Positions 44,501-55,650 of a stretch of 64,000 nucleotides of DNA are shown here, one piece after another. Both the position numbers and the translations under genes were made by a program. Source of the stretch: Pagrus major (Eukaryota > Chordata > Actinopteri > Spariformes > Sparidae). Each line of letters begins with the position of its first letter. The stretch's first letter is position 1. A model generated the notes under the pieces. The model worked only from the letters and a program-made list of their open reading frames with translations, was not told the DNA's origin and searched no databases. The stretch covers positions 24,836,709-24,900,708 of the forward strand of contig NC_133219.1 of assembly GCF_040436345.1 (NCBI RefSeq). The letters run 5' to 3'.

Positions 44501-46375
44501 GGATAGGCTAACCTGAGCTAAGGAAAATCACTATTTGTTAGTACCTGAAGCAAATAGCTTAGATTGTTTTTAGCAGAGTATTTATGGTGATTAAACTTTG
44601 TATTTTTTGTTTACTGTTACTTTTAACTGAATAATCTTATGAACTTAAATATATAGCAGCTTTAATTTATTCCCTTATTAACTGTTATGATTATCTCGCT
44701 ACATTACTTTTGTTGTCAGGGTCAGGAAATAATATAACACAAAATTATCCCAGCGGTGCCTCCATTTTATGTAGCACCCCGCCACCCTGTACAAAAACGC
44801 CTAAGTAACTGGGATCAGTTTAGACTTCAAAGTTCAAAGTTCAAAGTTCAAAGTCGACTTTATTGTCAAAACTGCAATATGTACAAGACATACAGAGAAT
44901 TGAAATTGTGTTTCCCTCTGTCCAGACAATATAAGTGAATATGTACAGAAAAAGCAGAAAATAGAAATATAAGAATATAAAATAAAATAGAAATATAGAT
45001 CTAAAAATAAAAATAAAAATAAAATATGTACAGCTAAGAGACATTCGGGAATATAAAGTCCGGAGATATAAATAGTGTGGACTTGGATGATGGGGTGTTT
45101 TGGGCTCGGGTTGTTTTAAAGGTAGCTACCCGAAGGTTTACCTATGTTGGGTGATACAATACCCTATTAATATAAGCAGAAATCAAATTAGCATTCACCT
45201 CTCTTTACCTCATATACACATTTAAAATGACTGACCCGACAACTTTCATTAAAGAAAAGAAAATATTTTACTGCTGCTTTGTTTAGATTAGATGTAACAA
45301 ATAAATGTGCAAAGAATATTCACCCTTTCTTCACAGAATACAACCACAAATACAACAAATATATACCTTTAAAATGAAATTAACTTGTAAACAGTTGGAA
45401 ACACAAATATTGTTTACCCAAAAGTAGCAAATAATAACCAACAGTATGAAAAATGAACTAGCTGATATAAAAATATAGCTTAACTTATTGGCTTATACGC
45501 CTTCAGAAAAAACTCTTTATTTCTTTCTTTTCTTTATCCTGAAGACATTAATCACCACAATATCAACTTCTCAGACACTTCTGAAACATGAATTATCTAG
45601 ACTTTAAACGCAGTGGGCCCACACACACACACGCGCGCAAATCAAAAAACGTGGCAGGCCTGTGGGTCGCTCGGGTGCGGTGTGGCCGATAAACTCTTTC
45701 TTCTTCCACACGGTAAAAAAAAAACAGTTTACCTCACCATGTAATGTCCATTGCAGAGACACAGTTCACAAAAAGACGAGATGAACCCAGCAGCGGAGGT
45801 GAAGTCATCTTTAGGTCCTCGTTGACACCAAACAGTGGAGGTTCAAAACACTAGCGTCCGCTGCTCCAACAGCTAGCCAGCTAGCTCAGTTAGCTCAGGC
45901 CCCACTGTCACTAACACTTGGTCTAAACCACCGTGGTTACACCAGGAATGTGCGTGACTGTCCTTAGCCTCACCGACTTATGCTGAAAAGTCCTTTTAAC
46001 ATTTAAATAGACTACTTCCAAAAGTTCTCCAGCTCCGTGGCTCACTCTTCTCACTCTCGTGTCGCTCTGTCGTCTGTCTCTCCGTCTCCTTTTCTTTTCC
46101 CTGCCCCCTTACCGGGCTCTTCCTTACCTACGGCCAATTACAGCAGGTGACACTGACGGATACATGCAGTTACCAATCAAATAAAACAAATGACAATAAA
46201 GGCACAGTCTCTGTTTTTTTCCACAGTTTACATTACTGTTCTTTTGACTTACCTTCCAAATATTTACAATCACTTATTTATGATTAATTAACTTAAATTA
46301 ATCTCTGAGTTAACCATCTTTCCTCTTTATTAAACCAAATTACTTTTAGTTTAGATGTTTCTCTAGCTGTTTTTA
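44501..46375. other. Intergenic stretch; no supported gene
   Basis: It includes a LINE-type tail at 44826-44940, AT-rich sequence to about 45590, then a GC-richer, exon-like but unassigned part at 45600-46130. No conserved protein was recognised. Confidence 0.45.
44826..44940 (-). repeat. LINE 3' tail in antisense, (CAAAGTT)n
   Basis: Four CAAAGTT units (44828-44853) are followed by GACTTTATTGTCAA, the antisense form of a LINE 3' end with a short tandem tail. No coding part is attached. Confidence 0.55.
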
Positions 46376-46977
46376 TACTGGGCAATAAGCCGCCAATTGG
46401 CCGTCCTTTTTGCGACTAGGTCTGCGGATTTAGACAGAAGGCGGCAAATTGGCGGTCTGTTTTGGTCCGCCACTTTGACGCCTCGGAGGGTACACTTATT
46501 TCCGCCTCCATTGCTATCTAAATCCGAGACGTCAATGTGCCAGCAATTGTGTGAGATGGGCGGAGGTGTCGATGACCTGCATTGTTGTGCGACCCACAGC
46601 TGGAGAGTTTTAAAAGCAGGAAACAGCTGATCACAGCAATCAGTCCATCACTTCATCCGCGGACGTCAAGATGAGCAACTGGAAAGCCGCTGAGATCCAG
46701 GAGATGCTAGCGTCTCCTCGGTCTCTGTAGCTGACAGCTAGTGGACACAACCAAACAGCTAGTAGCTGCTGTCAGCTTGTTGTGTAGCAGCAAGCTACGA
46801 ACGGTCGCTACTTTCAAATTAAAAGCCCCCCGCTAAGAACCCAGTTCTAAAATCCAATGGGGTGCAATGTAAAGCTCTTATTTTGAAGACAAATTTGTTG
46901 TCACTGTTCACTGCCCAACTTCGTGCTTCACGTCACGTCACATGTTTACGCCTACCCCAGTGGCGGCCAAGTGGCGG
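46376..46977. mobile_element. GGCGG-rich element, left part, split by ERV1
   Basis: TAGACAGAAGGCGGCAAATT (46431 on) has an inverted, similar counterpart in 56760-56815 (complement reads TAGATAGAAAAGGCGGCA). The two sides flank ERV1, so the retrovirus seems to have landed inside a MITE-like element. A short frame MSNWKAAEIQEML at 46671 could be a Myb-like exon trace. Outer ends are not defined. Confidence 0.45.
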
Positions 46978-47160
46978 TGAGGAAGAAAATACACATTTAG
47001 AGTGACGTCTGAGAAGGGCCCTCTGACCTCCAGACGTAAATGTTGATTCCTGTCTGTCTCCTAAACCCTGAAGATACACATTTGCGTCACAACCAGTTAA
47101 TCAATGGACAGTTAATCCAGCAAACTACTCAACTGGACTTGATGAATGATTTCTTCAACA
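46978..47160 (+). repeat. ERV1 5' LTR with internal deletion
   Basis: 183 bp, starting TGAGGAAGAAAATAC and ending TTCTTCAACA. Compared with the 444-bp 3' LTR it lacks about 260 bp between GGACAGTTAAT and CAGCAAACTACTC. The missing part includes the TATA box and polyadenylation signal, so this LTR should not be a promoter. Confidence 0.88.
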
Positions 47161-47163
47161 ATT

Positions 47164-47181
47164 TGGTGCCGTGACCTGGAT
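47164..47181 (+). promoter_or_regulatory. ERV1 primer-binding site, tRNA-His-like
   Basis: TGGTGCCGTGACCTGGAT, 3 bases after the LTR. It resembles the tRNA-His complement used by some class I retroviruses, with about two mismatches. Confidence 0.7.
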
Positions 47182-48223
47182 GGCAACAGACCTTCTACAG
47201 AGACTCCTTTTTCCAGACCAATAACATGCCAGTGACCTGAGAACCAAATTGCAGAGGTAAGTGTCCTTTTTGAAAACCCAATTTGTTACTGTGCATTGTT
47301 GGAGGTCTGTGGAGGAGGGAGTCCTTCCTTAGGACTGAGATGACAGCTCCGCTGACATCTCAGTCCTAAGGAAGGGTGACGCCATCCGACATTTTAAGTA
47401 AGTTTGCTGTGTGTTTTGTGAAGTTTTTTTTCTGTTTTGGGTTTATGGTTTCGAAACTGATGTTATTGGGAGGTTAGTTTTTATATGCATAGGAATCATA
47501 ACTTGTGAAATAGAAGAGACCAGGTATGAAGTCCTGTGATTCTGTTTTGATAGGAGAGAACAGGTCTGAAGTCCTGTGATTCTATCTTTCTAGTCTTAGA
47601 ACGAGGAGCTCTTTTAAGGCCAAGCATTTAGGGGTTAACATCCTACTGTAATTATGTTATTGGGAAGTTCGTTTTTAGATGTGTAGGAATGCTTGTTTTT
47701 CATAGCTTTTAATCGATTTTGATTGAGTCGCTTGTATTTTCCTAGTCTTTAGAATGACTCACTCTCCTAAAGGCCAAGCATCTGGGGGTTAACATCCTAC
47801 TTAACATGTGAGAAAATAGAAGAGATCAGATATTCAGTTCTGTGATTCTATTTCGGGGAAATAGAAGAGATCAGATATTCAGTTCTGTGATTCTATTTTG
47901 GGGAAATAGAAGAGATCAGATATTCAGTTCTGTGATTCTATTTTGGGGAACGGGTGTTTGGAACACTGATAAAATAGGCCTATGTAGGACCAGTAGGAAG
48001 TAGTGGGGATAATTCGTTATCCCAGGGATGATAAATCCCAATATTTGGATGTATATTTTTCATCCTGTAACGATCTGATTTATTCTCGGTACAAAAAAAG
48101 GATGACTTGTATCTTCTGAGTAGAATGTTGATTGAAAGGATTTGTAAGCGAATTGTGGTTAAAGTAAGAGTGTATGAAGGTAACTTTTGTTCTCGTTTTA
48201 TAGAGGGATCTTACAGAAGGAAA
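47182..48223 (+). repeat. ERV1 leader with tandem duplications
   Basis: No conserved frame. Three 45-bp units (47814-47948) contain AGAGATCAGATATTCAGTTC. A larger, diverged direct repeat relates 47455-47650 to 47650-47810 (shared GGCCAAGCAT and GGGGTTAACATCCTACT). Packaging sequences would normally lie here. Confidence 0.8.
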
Positions 48224-49269
48224 ATGGGAAGTCATTTCAGTAGAAGGTCTAAGAGAGATTTAACTGGTTCTGTGAAGTACATGCATGATAATTATGGTAA
48301 CGCTAGCTTAAGATTTGTTGCACCATGGGTTAAAATAACGCGAGACGATGGTCTTCTCAGATTCCCCCAAAATGGGACATTTGATCAGACCAGATTAGAA
48401 AACTTAAGAGAGAAATTGAGTACTCTCCCGGATAGAAATGAGCATTTCTCCTCCCTCAAACTTTGGAGAGTTAAAAGTAACCGCCGTAATGCAGAAACTC
48501 AAATAGCTTCTCTTACAGGTCAAAATAAAAAGCTAACGGCTCAAATAGAAGAAGAAAAGAAAAACACAACGCAGACTTGGACTAAGCCAGACAGTCAATT
48601 GGACATGTCCTGTAGAAACACTAAAACAAACAAAAACGATCAAATAAAAAGCCTTTACCCTGTAAGAGAGATAAAAGAATCCAGTAATGATAGCACTGAT
48701 GATGACTGGGTTTTTGAATACCCAAGAAATGTGATGAATAATCAGGGAGATGAAGAAGAGTGGATTCCAATAAAACAAAGTAGAAGAACTAAGAAAACAG
48801 ACCCAGCAAAATTAGCTCCACTAATTATGATGGGAAACAATGTTGTCTACAAACCTTGGGGCCGAAGGGAGCTTAAAGCAATAGTTGGAGATTTTCCTAT
48901 GGGTGTAAGGACAAATAAACAGAAATGGCTAGAAGAATGGGATTCAATATGTACAATTTACAGTCCTCATATGCCTGATATGATGCAACTGTTAAAACTG
49001 ACTTTGCCATCTGATTTGAAAGACAAAGTAATTGATGCCTGTGAAATCCCCCGCAATCCCACAGAGTTTGCCAAAATCACACCAGAGGAAGCTCAGACAT
49101 TTTACAGTGTCATAGCTTTAGTAGTTCAACATGAGGTAATACAACAGGTTGACTTTACTCCTCTCACAAAAATCAAACAAAGAAAATATGACAATCCTAG
49201 GGAGCTGTATGGAAAAATGATGACAACTGCAAAGGTAAATTGTGGTCTGTCACCAAGTCATTCATTGGA
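48224..49269 (+). pseudogene. ERV1 gag, matrix and capsid part, interrupted by LINE
   Basis: I choose the ATG at 48224 because it gives MGSHFSRR, a myristoylation-type start as in retroviral matrix. The frame is open to the LINE junction. A charged, coiled-coil-like stretch lies near residues 90-130. Capsid-like sequence (YKPWGRRELKAIVGDFPMGV, WLEEWDSICTIYSPHMPDMM) occupies about residues 215-300. The frame upstream of 48224 is probably untranslated leader. The LINE separates it from the nucleocapsid at 52.6 kb. Confidence 0.85.
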
Positions 49270-49421
49270 TTCATTGGGCGCATGCGCACGCAGCGACCGG
49301 CAGTAAGGAGTTGGTGTCTCTGTCCGAGGGCTTTTATGTTCGTTTTTAATGTCCTTAAATGTTTTATGGAAACCCAGTAAGTGTCATGTGGATGTGAGTA
49401 AGCAGCCAACGCCGATCTGTC

Positions 49422-50275
49422 ATGGATCTGTTTTATTTTGCCCTGCTGTGGCTTTTATTGTACTTTTTGCCGGCAAGAGATGTCAGCGGAGCCATCATCT
49501 CAGAGAGGGCACGTCATGTCTACTCTCGTGACATGCTGCTGCAAATGAACTGTGCAAGCACTCGAGTGACAGATGTCATATTTCGCCTGCCAGCGTTTAT
49601 TCGGCGGGATCATGGTGCTTCCACGAGGGGTACGAGAGGGACAAGGAAGCGGGGGAGAAGAGGAGGAGTCCGACTGCGCTTCAGGAGGCAGAAGCTCAGC
49701 AGGATCCCCCTGCCCTCGGTGTTCATGGCAAACGTGCAGTCCCTTAGGAATAAAGTGGACGAGCTCCAGGGGACCGTCCGCTTTCAAAAAGACTTTAAAG
49801 ACTGTGGTGTCCTAGCCTTCTCTGAAACATGGCTCAGCGAGCGGGACCTCGACTCCGAGCTCTCCCTCAACAGTTTTGGGGCCCCCTTTCGTCTTGATCG
49901 CAACGCGGAGGCCACGGGGAAAACACAAGGGGGCGGGGTATGCCTATACGTGAATAAACGGTACTGCAGTCGTGTCTCTGTCACTATCAGAGAGCAAATC
50001 TGTGCACCAGACGTTAAACTCCTGTCTGTGTCGCTACGCCCGTTCTACCTGCCCCGTGAGTTCCCCCAGATATTCATAACCACTGTATATATTCATCCCA
50101 AGGCAAATGCCTCCTCTGCCTCCCGCATCATATATGATGTCATACAGAAACTGCAGACTATATCACCAGAGGCCCCGAACTTCATACTGGGTGATTTTAA
50201 TCGTGTTTCCCTGGAAAGGACCCTTACAAACTTTTACCAATATGTCTCCTGTCCAACCAGACGTGGCATGGGTTG
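49422..50275 (+). CDS. LINE apurinic-type endonuclease domain
   Basis: The ATG at 49422 gives a hydrophobic start (MDLFYFALLWLLLYFLPARD) and a basic stretch (RGTRGTRKRGRRGGVRLRFR). The endonuclease follows with PSVFMANVQSLRNKVDELQ, LAFSETWLSERD, GGGVCLYVNKRY and NFILGDFNRV, the metal- and DNA-contacting blocks. The SADHN block is in the next frame. The domain nicks target DNA for reverse transcription. The frame is lost near 50270 at CPTRRG. Confidence 0.85.
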
Positions 50276-52333
50276 TGCTATGGGTCTATTAAAGATGCTT
50301 TTAAATCACTCCCTCTTCCTCCACTGGGCTCTGCAGATCACAACTGTGTGTATCTCCTCCCCACCTATAAGACTGTCTTAAAGAGGGAGAAAGCCCAAAC
50401 CAGGGATGTGAAAGTTTGGACAAACAACGCTGTGAGCTCGTTGCAGGGATGCTTTGACTGTACAGACTGGGGAATTTTTGAAGAATCGTGTGAGGACTTG
50501 GATGAATTAACTGATGTTGTGTGCTCATATTCAGCCTTCTGTAGAGACATGCTTATTCCCACTAAGAGGGTCAAAATATACCCAAATAATAAGCCATGGG
50601 TAAACAAATCTGTTAAGTCATTTATACAGAAAAAGAAAGAGGCATTTCAAAATGGGAAAGCATTAGATCTACACACAGCTAACAAAGAACTTAAAGTAGA
50701 GATCTTAAAGGCAAAACAGAGCTATAAATCCACGCTGGAGAACAAAATGGCTTCCAACAGCCTAGGCTCAGCCTGGTCCAGCATGAAAACTATCACTGGC
50801 CTCCAGACCTCTAGAGAAAACACTAGTGTCACTTTAAACGGCTTCAGCTCGGATACTGCTTTTGCCAACGCTCTTAACTGTTTTTATAATCGTTTTGATA
50901 TGTCCGATTTTAGCAAAGAAACACAGGAACTAGAGCGAGAACTGTGTGACAATCAGCACTTCTCTGTAAAACAAGAGGATGTTGAAAAAGCCTTTTACTG
51001 CACAAAGATCAATAAAAGTCAGGGACCAGATAATATCTGTGGTCGGTTACTCAAAACCTGTGCAAGAGAACTGAGCCCAGTTTTTCATATGATTTTTAAT
51101 AGATCCTTAGAAATTCAGCAGGTCCCCCAGATTTGGAAGGACGCCGTGGTGGTCCCGGTCCCCAAATCTAGTTGCCCCGGAACACAAAATGACTTCAGAC
51201 CGGTGGCTTTGACCTCAATTATTATGAAACTTTTTGAAACACTTGTACGGCTGGAAATCTTGGAAAACACAGAGAGCGAAATGGATCAGTTGCAATTTGC
51301 CTACAGGCCCAAAAGAGGAGTGGAGGATGCCACACTCACTCTGCTTAAACATCTTGAAGGAAGTGGGTGTCATGCCCGGCTTTTATTTATTGATTTCTCC
51401 TCTGCTTTTAACACAATACAGCCGCACATTTTAACACAGAGGCTTTTAGAACATTTTAATCTTAGTAAAAATCTTGTGGGCTGGATTTTAAACTTTCTAA
51501 CAAACAGAACACAGAGGGTCAGAGTTAATGGGGCTTTATCTGACAAAGTGTGCTCTTCCACTGGCTCACCACAAGGGTGTGTATCATCACACTTGTTATT
51601 TATTTTATACACAAATATGTGTCAGAGCACTTTCAAAAATCACCTCATTTTAAAGTACGCGGATGACTCTGTGATTGTTAGCCTGCTCCAGGGAAGTGAA
51701 CATAACCACGGCCCGGTGGTCAACAATTTTGTGAAGTGGTGTGAGGACTCTCACCTACACATCAACATAACTAAGACCAAAGACATGGCTATTGATTTCA
51801 GGAAGAAGGCCAAAACACCGGAGCCTGTTACGATCAAGGGACAAGTTATTGAACAGGTGCAATCTTATAAGTATCTTGGGACAATCATTGATTCTGCTTT
51901 AAATTTTAAAGAGAACTGCAAAGCTGTGAGCAGGAAGGGACACCAACGACTGTTCTGTCTGAGGAAGTTGTCTCGGTTCCACATTGATAGGACCATGATG
52001 AAACTCTTTTACCATGCTTTTATTGAGTCGGTTTTAGCTTTTTCACTTGTGTCATGGTTCGGAAACCTGCCTTTAAGAGAAAGGAACTCACTTAACCAGA
52101 TCATTAAATGGTCTGGTCGGCTGATTGGAGAGACACAGCTGAGCTTGGAGTCGCTGTACACCAATCAGTTGCGGCGACTAGCCAGCTCCATCCCCAACGA
52201 CGTCTCCCATCCACTTGCGTGTGAATTCCAGCTCCTGCCATCTGGACGAAGATTCACAGTCCCAAGATCCAGGACCACACGCTACAGGAACAGCTTTGTC
52301 CCTGCTGCTGTTTCCCTCTTGAATCAGTCCTAA
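50273..52333 (+). CDS. LINE reverse transcriptase, full-length open frame
   Basis: A 686-codon open frame. It contains GSADHNCVYLLP (end of the endonuclease), [78 protein letters not shown] with the first catalytic Asp, [30 protein letters not shown] with YADD, and YKYLGTIIDSALNF. The C-terminus ends AAVSLLNQS with TAA at 52331-52333. SPQGCVSSHLL has SS-H where relatives have LSP-L, so one motif is slightly off. The protein is otherwise intact. Confidence 0.9.
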   Translation: MCYGSIKDAFKSLPLPPLGSADHNCVYLLPTYKTVLKREKAQTRDVKVWTNNAVSSLQGCFDCTDWGIFEESCEDLDELTDVVCSYSAFCRDMLIPTKRVKIYPNNKPWVNKSVKSFIQKKKEAFQNGKALDLHTANKELKVEILKAKQSYKSTLENKMASNSLGSAWSSMKTITGLQTSRENTSVTLNGFSSDTAFANALNCFYNRFDMSDFSKETQELERELCDNQHFSVKQEDVEKAFYCTKINKSQGPDNICGRLLKTCARELSPVFHMIFNRSLEIQQVPQIWKDAVVVPVPKSSCPGTQNDFRPVALTSIIMKLFETLVRLEILENTESEMDQLQFAYRPKRGVEDATLTLLKHLEGSGCHARLLFIDFSSAFNTIQPHILTQRLLEHFNLSKNLVGWILNFLTNRTQRVRVNGALSDKVCSSTGSPQGCVSSHLLFILYTNMCQSTFKNHLILKYADDSVIVSLLQGSEHNHGPVVNNFVKWCEDSHLHINITKTKDMAIDFRKKAKTPEPVTIKGQVIEQVQSYKYLGTIIDSALNFKENCKAVSRKGHQRLFCLRKLSRFHIDRTMMKLFYHAFIESVLAFSLVSWFGNLPLRERNSLNQIIKWSGRLIGETQLSLESLYTNQLRRLASSIPNDVSHPLACEFQLLPSGRRFTVPRSRTTRYRNSFVPAAVSLLNQS

Positions 52334-52601
52334 TGCACCTTGAGGTTTATTTTATTTATTTATTTATTCCAACCAATTTATTTGGTATGGTTTTTAAAAT
52401 ATATTTATTGTCCCTTGCATTGCATTGTATTTTATCTTATGTTCTTTTAGTGAACGGCTCTACTCATGTCTTGTCTGTCCCTTGTCCTGTCATCAATGTT
52501 TGTGAGATGCCCTCTCTCTCTCCCGACACTGCACAACAAATCTACCTACGGGTACTAATAAAAGTGAACTGAACTGAACTGAACTGAAATGCTAATGCTA
52601 A

Positions 52602-52871
52602 GTGTCTCACTACACAGGCGGAACAACCAGAGGAGGACGCAGTGGCAGAGGAAGCTTCCAAAAAGAGGGAGAGCGCCAAAGACACAGACCCTCACACCAA
52701 GAACAAAGCCACAGGCCACCTTTCTCTAACCATGAGAATTGCTTCTCATGTGGTGAGCCAGGTCATTGGGTAAGAAACTGCCCATACAAGACATCCCAAC
52801 ATACCCTGCACACGGCACCTCCATCAGGTAACCAGATAGAAGAGTCACCAACCCCACAGTATAACCAATAG
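52602..52871 (+). pseudogene. ERV1 gag, nucleocapsid with zinc knuckle
   Basis: An Arg/Gly-rich basic part leads to CFSCGEPGHWVRNC (52740-52781), a single CX2CX4HX4C knuckle. The frame ends at 52871 before the protease region. Its upstream connection to capsid is cut by the LINE. Confidence 0.85.
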
Positions 52872-52899
52872 AGCTGTCAGGACAGTGACCAAATTGAAA

Positions 52900-53375
52900 C
52901 AGGAGAAATTATAACCCAAGCTCCACTAATTAAATTAGCAAAACAACAAAAGAAGAAACCTAATTTAATGATAAATGGAAATGGAAAATCAACGTCATTC
53001 CTGGTAGACACAGGAGCTACTCTTTCTACATTAAAACCAACACAATCTACAAATTTGAAAGTAGCTGAAACAGTTAGAGCGCTGTGGGGGTTGGAGGTAT
53101 TCCCATGTATCTACTTGTATCTAAGCCTACTGTAGTGTCTATAAGGTCCTTTCACTGAAAGCATGTTAAGTTTCACTTCTTCCCACTCCTTTCTTGCCTC
53201 AGACCCACCCGTGAATCTGTTAGAGCGAGATTTGTTAGGCAAACTAAATTGCACCATCTATTGCACACCAGACGGCATACTTTTAGAGACTAATCAACAT
53301 AACAAGAAAACTGTGTTAGCTGCTCTGATAGATCAAACCCAACCCATAGGTGAAGAGAAAAGGGAAAGTCTATGA
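52900..53375 (+). pseudogene. ERV1 protease remnant and start of pol
   Basis: STSFLVDTGATLSTL near 52993-53030 is the aspartic protease loop (DTGA at 53007-53018). After stops, 53163-53375 encodes SDPPVNLLERDLLGKLNCTI, the protease end and pol linker. The fingers and palm of reverse transcriptase are not found downstream. Confidence 0.8.
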
Positions 53376-54400
53376 TAGAGTAGTGTCTAGTGTGCCCCGT
53401 CAGTATGGGCCTCTTCCTCTAATTACATTGGTTTGATTTAAAACCGTTGAGCCAACACACATATTGCTAAAACAAAGTGCCCCCTGACAAAGATTTCATG
53501 AAAAATGTGGATTTGCACAATCTGTTCTGACTCAGCACCTGTTGCTTATTTTTCTTCAAGATTAGACCCTGTAGAGAGAGGATTTCCAAATTGTCTAAAA
53601 GGCCGTAGCTGCAACTGCGCTTGAAATTAACAATCTGCTGATATTGTCCTAGGTTCTCCACTAACAGTCATGATCCCACACAATGCACTGACCTTGATAA
53701 CCAGGGAGGCACACAGACATGTGACAGGGACCAGAGAGGCAAAATATGTTTTGACACTCACAGCTCCACATATCACACTAAAAAAATGTTCTATTCTTAA
53801 CCCTGCTACACTATTGTCTACAAAGATGATGGCGATCCCCATAACTACATGGATGTCATCTCATATTCTTCTAAAATCCTCGTCCTGACCTTTCAGAAAC
53901 TCCTCTTTCCAACTCTGATCTTGTTTTCTACACTAATGGCTCTGCTTATAGAGAAAATGGAGTGCCATGTGCAGGATATGCAATTTGTGATGATTTTTCA
54001 ATAATTGAAAGCACTGCCCTGCCACCCTCAAGTTCCGCCCAAGTAGCTGAGTTGTACGCACTGATGAGATGCCTGTCATCTAGCAAAAGGTAAGACTGTC
54101 ACCATTTACACAAACTCCAGATATGCTTTTGGATGTCTACATGATTTTGGTACTCTGTGGACAAACCAAGGATTCATTACATCCTCAGGGACACCCATTA
54201 AACATGGCAAACTAATTGGTGAATTCTTAGATGCATGTCAACTACCGTCCTCTATTGCTGTTGTTAAATGTGAAGCTCACACCAAGTCCAAGGACCCTGT
54301 TTCAAGAGGCAATGCTCTGGCCGACCATGCAGCCAAAAAGGCTGGCAAAATAGGTATGTCTGTCCTTGTAAAGCTCTGTCCTTCCCTACCCGCTAATGAT
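53376..54400 (+). pseudogene. ERV1 RT connection and RNase H remnant
   Basis: 53670-53830 encodes PHNALTLITREAHRHVTGTR and CSILNPATLLS, typical of the connection domain. 53930-54350 carries RNase H traces: LVFYTNGSAYRENGVPCAGY (Asn where the catalytic Asp of TDGS is expected), AELYALMRCL, and GNALADHAAKKAG. Several shifts and stops separate them. The palm with YxDD is deleted. Confidence 0.75.
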
Positions 54401-54429
54401 CTTGCTTCTCCTAATGATGTAATCTTTTT

Positions 54430-55241
54430 ACAAGAATCTAATGATATGAAGGAGCATAAATTGTGGCTTTCCCATGGATGTAAAATTGTAAATAACTTTT
54501 GGCTCCACAACGACGGCCGCGTTGTGGTACCCAGTTCTTTGTATTGTAAAAATGTGATGGGTATGAAAATATTCTTGTATGTATAGATATGTTTTCCAAC
54601 TGGCCAGAAGCCTGGGCCTGCAAGAAAGCTGATTCTGTTTCAGTAGCGAAATGCTTGCTGAAAGACCTTATTCCAAGATATGGTCTCCCACAATCCATCA
54701 ACTTAGACCGAGGTAGTCATTTCACTGAACAAATAATGACTGAACTTTGTAAATCACTGGGGATTGAACAAAGACAACATTGTCCATAGCACCCACAGTC
54801 TGCAGGGCTAGTTGAAAGACACAATGGTATCTTAAACAACAAACTAGACAAACTGTGTGCGGAAACGGGTTTGAAATGGACAATGCTATTGCCTATAGCC
54901 CTAATGTCTATGAGGTCAACACCTATCAGGAAACACAAGCTCACACCTCATGAGATCATTACTGGAAGACCAATGACTATTCCGAGCAACTCAGTACCAT
55001 ACATGAAGAAGATGGACCTCCATGCAATGGATGAGTCAATGTTAACATTCTGCTCTGCACTAACTTCTGCTGTCCAGTCTATCCACCGACAAGTTAATAT
55101 CTCCGAGCAACCAGTCGTGCCACGACCTTTAACCAGGAGACTGGGTCTGCATCAGAGAGTTCCGCCAGAAAAATGCCCTGAAACCCCGCTAGTCGAAACC
55201 ACAGCACGTCCTGCTTACCACCAACACAGCAGTCAAGTGTG
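54430..55241 (+). pseudogene. ERV1 integrase remnant
   Basis: The catalytic core is readable from 54580: MFSNWPEAWACKKADSVSVA, LPQSINLDRGSHFTEQIM with a catalytic Asp, then after a stop at 54787-54789 PQSAGLVERHNGILNNKLD with the catalytic Glu. A long C-terminal frame (54871-55242) follows with ALMSMRSTPIRKHKLTPHEI. The zinc-binding N-terminus is only partly seen. Confidence 0.8.
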
Positions 55242-55410
55242 AGTGTCATTCCACTTGGATCCACGCATCCCACTGTAAGAAGATACCTCCACCATGCGGA
55301 AGAAATCAGCAGGATCCCTCTACATCCAGTGGGCCATCTTCCTCATCGCCTACGGAGCCATAAAGAGTTGGCCACATCCCTGGGAAGGACCTTCCCCCCC
55401 CCGAAGGACA

Positions 55411-55560
55411 ACGCAGGCATCCGAGGCCAAGAAGAAGACGTACGCCAGCTTCCAGAGGAACAGAGGAGCAACACTGGCACCGGAGGACCAGAAGAAGATG
55501 TACGCCAGCTTCCAGAGGAACAGAGGAGCAGCGCTGGCACCGGAAGCCCAGAAGAAGCTG
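55411..55560 (+). repeat. 60-bp tandem repeat in ERV1
   Basis: Units at 55431-55490 and 55491-55550 (GAAGAAGAYGTACGCCAGCT opening) are nearly identical, with partial copies on both sides. They encode a 20-residue repeat (EEDVRQLPEEQRSNTGTGGP) in one frame. Confidence 0.93.
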
Positions 55561-55650
55561 TAGAACACCCACCAGCACATCCTCAGAGCACAGAGAACTA
55601 CAGACACCACAAACAGGACCTTTCCATGCACCAAAAAGGAAAGACTCTAA

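Larger units (their letters stand above)
49270..52588 (+). mobile_element. Near-intact LINE inserted in ERV1 gag
   Basis: A LINE with endonuclease (49422-50275) and reverse transcriptase (50273-52333), a 3' UTR and a (TGAAC)n tail (52565-52588). It lies between the capsid and nucleocapsid parts of ERV1 gag. Only one shift separates the two domains, so it is the best preserved non-LTR element here. The 5' edge is estimated from where gag similarity ends; no target duplication was identified. Confidence 0.88.

Noticed and set aside
48107..48223. Earlier ATG for ERV1 gag
   Set aside because: The 39 extra codons lack retroviral character, whereas the ATG at 48224 gives a myristoylation-type MG start.
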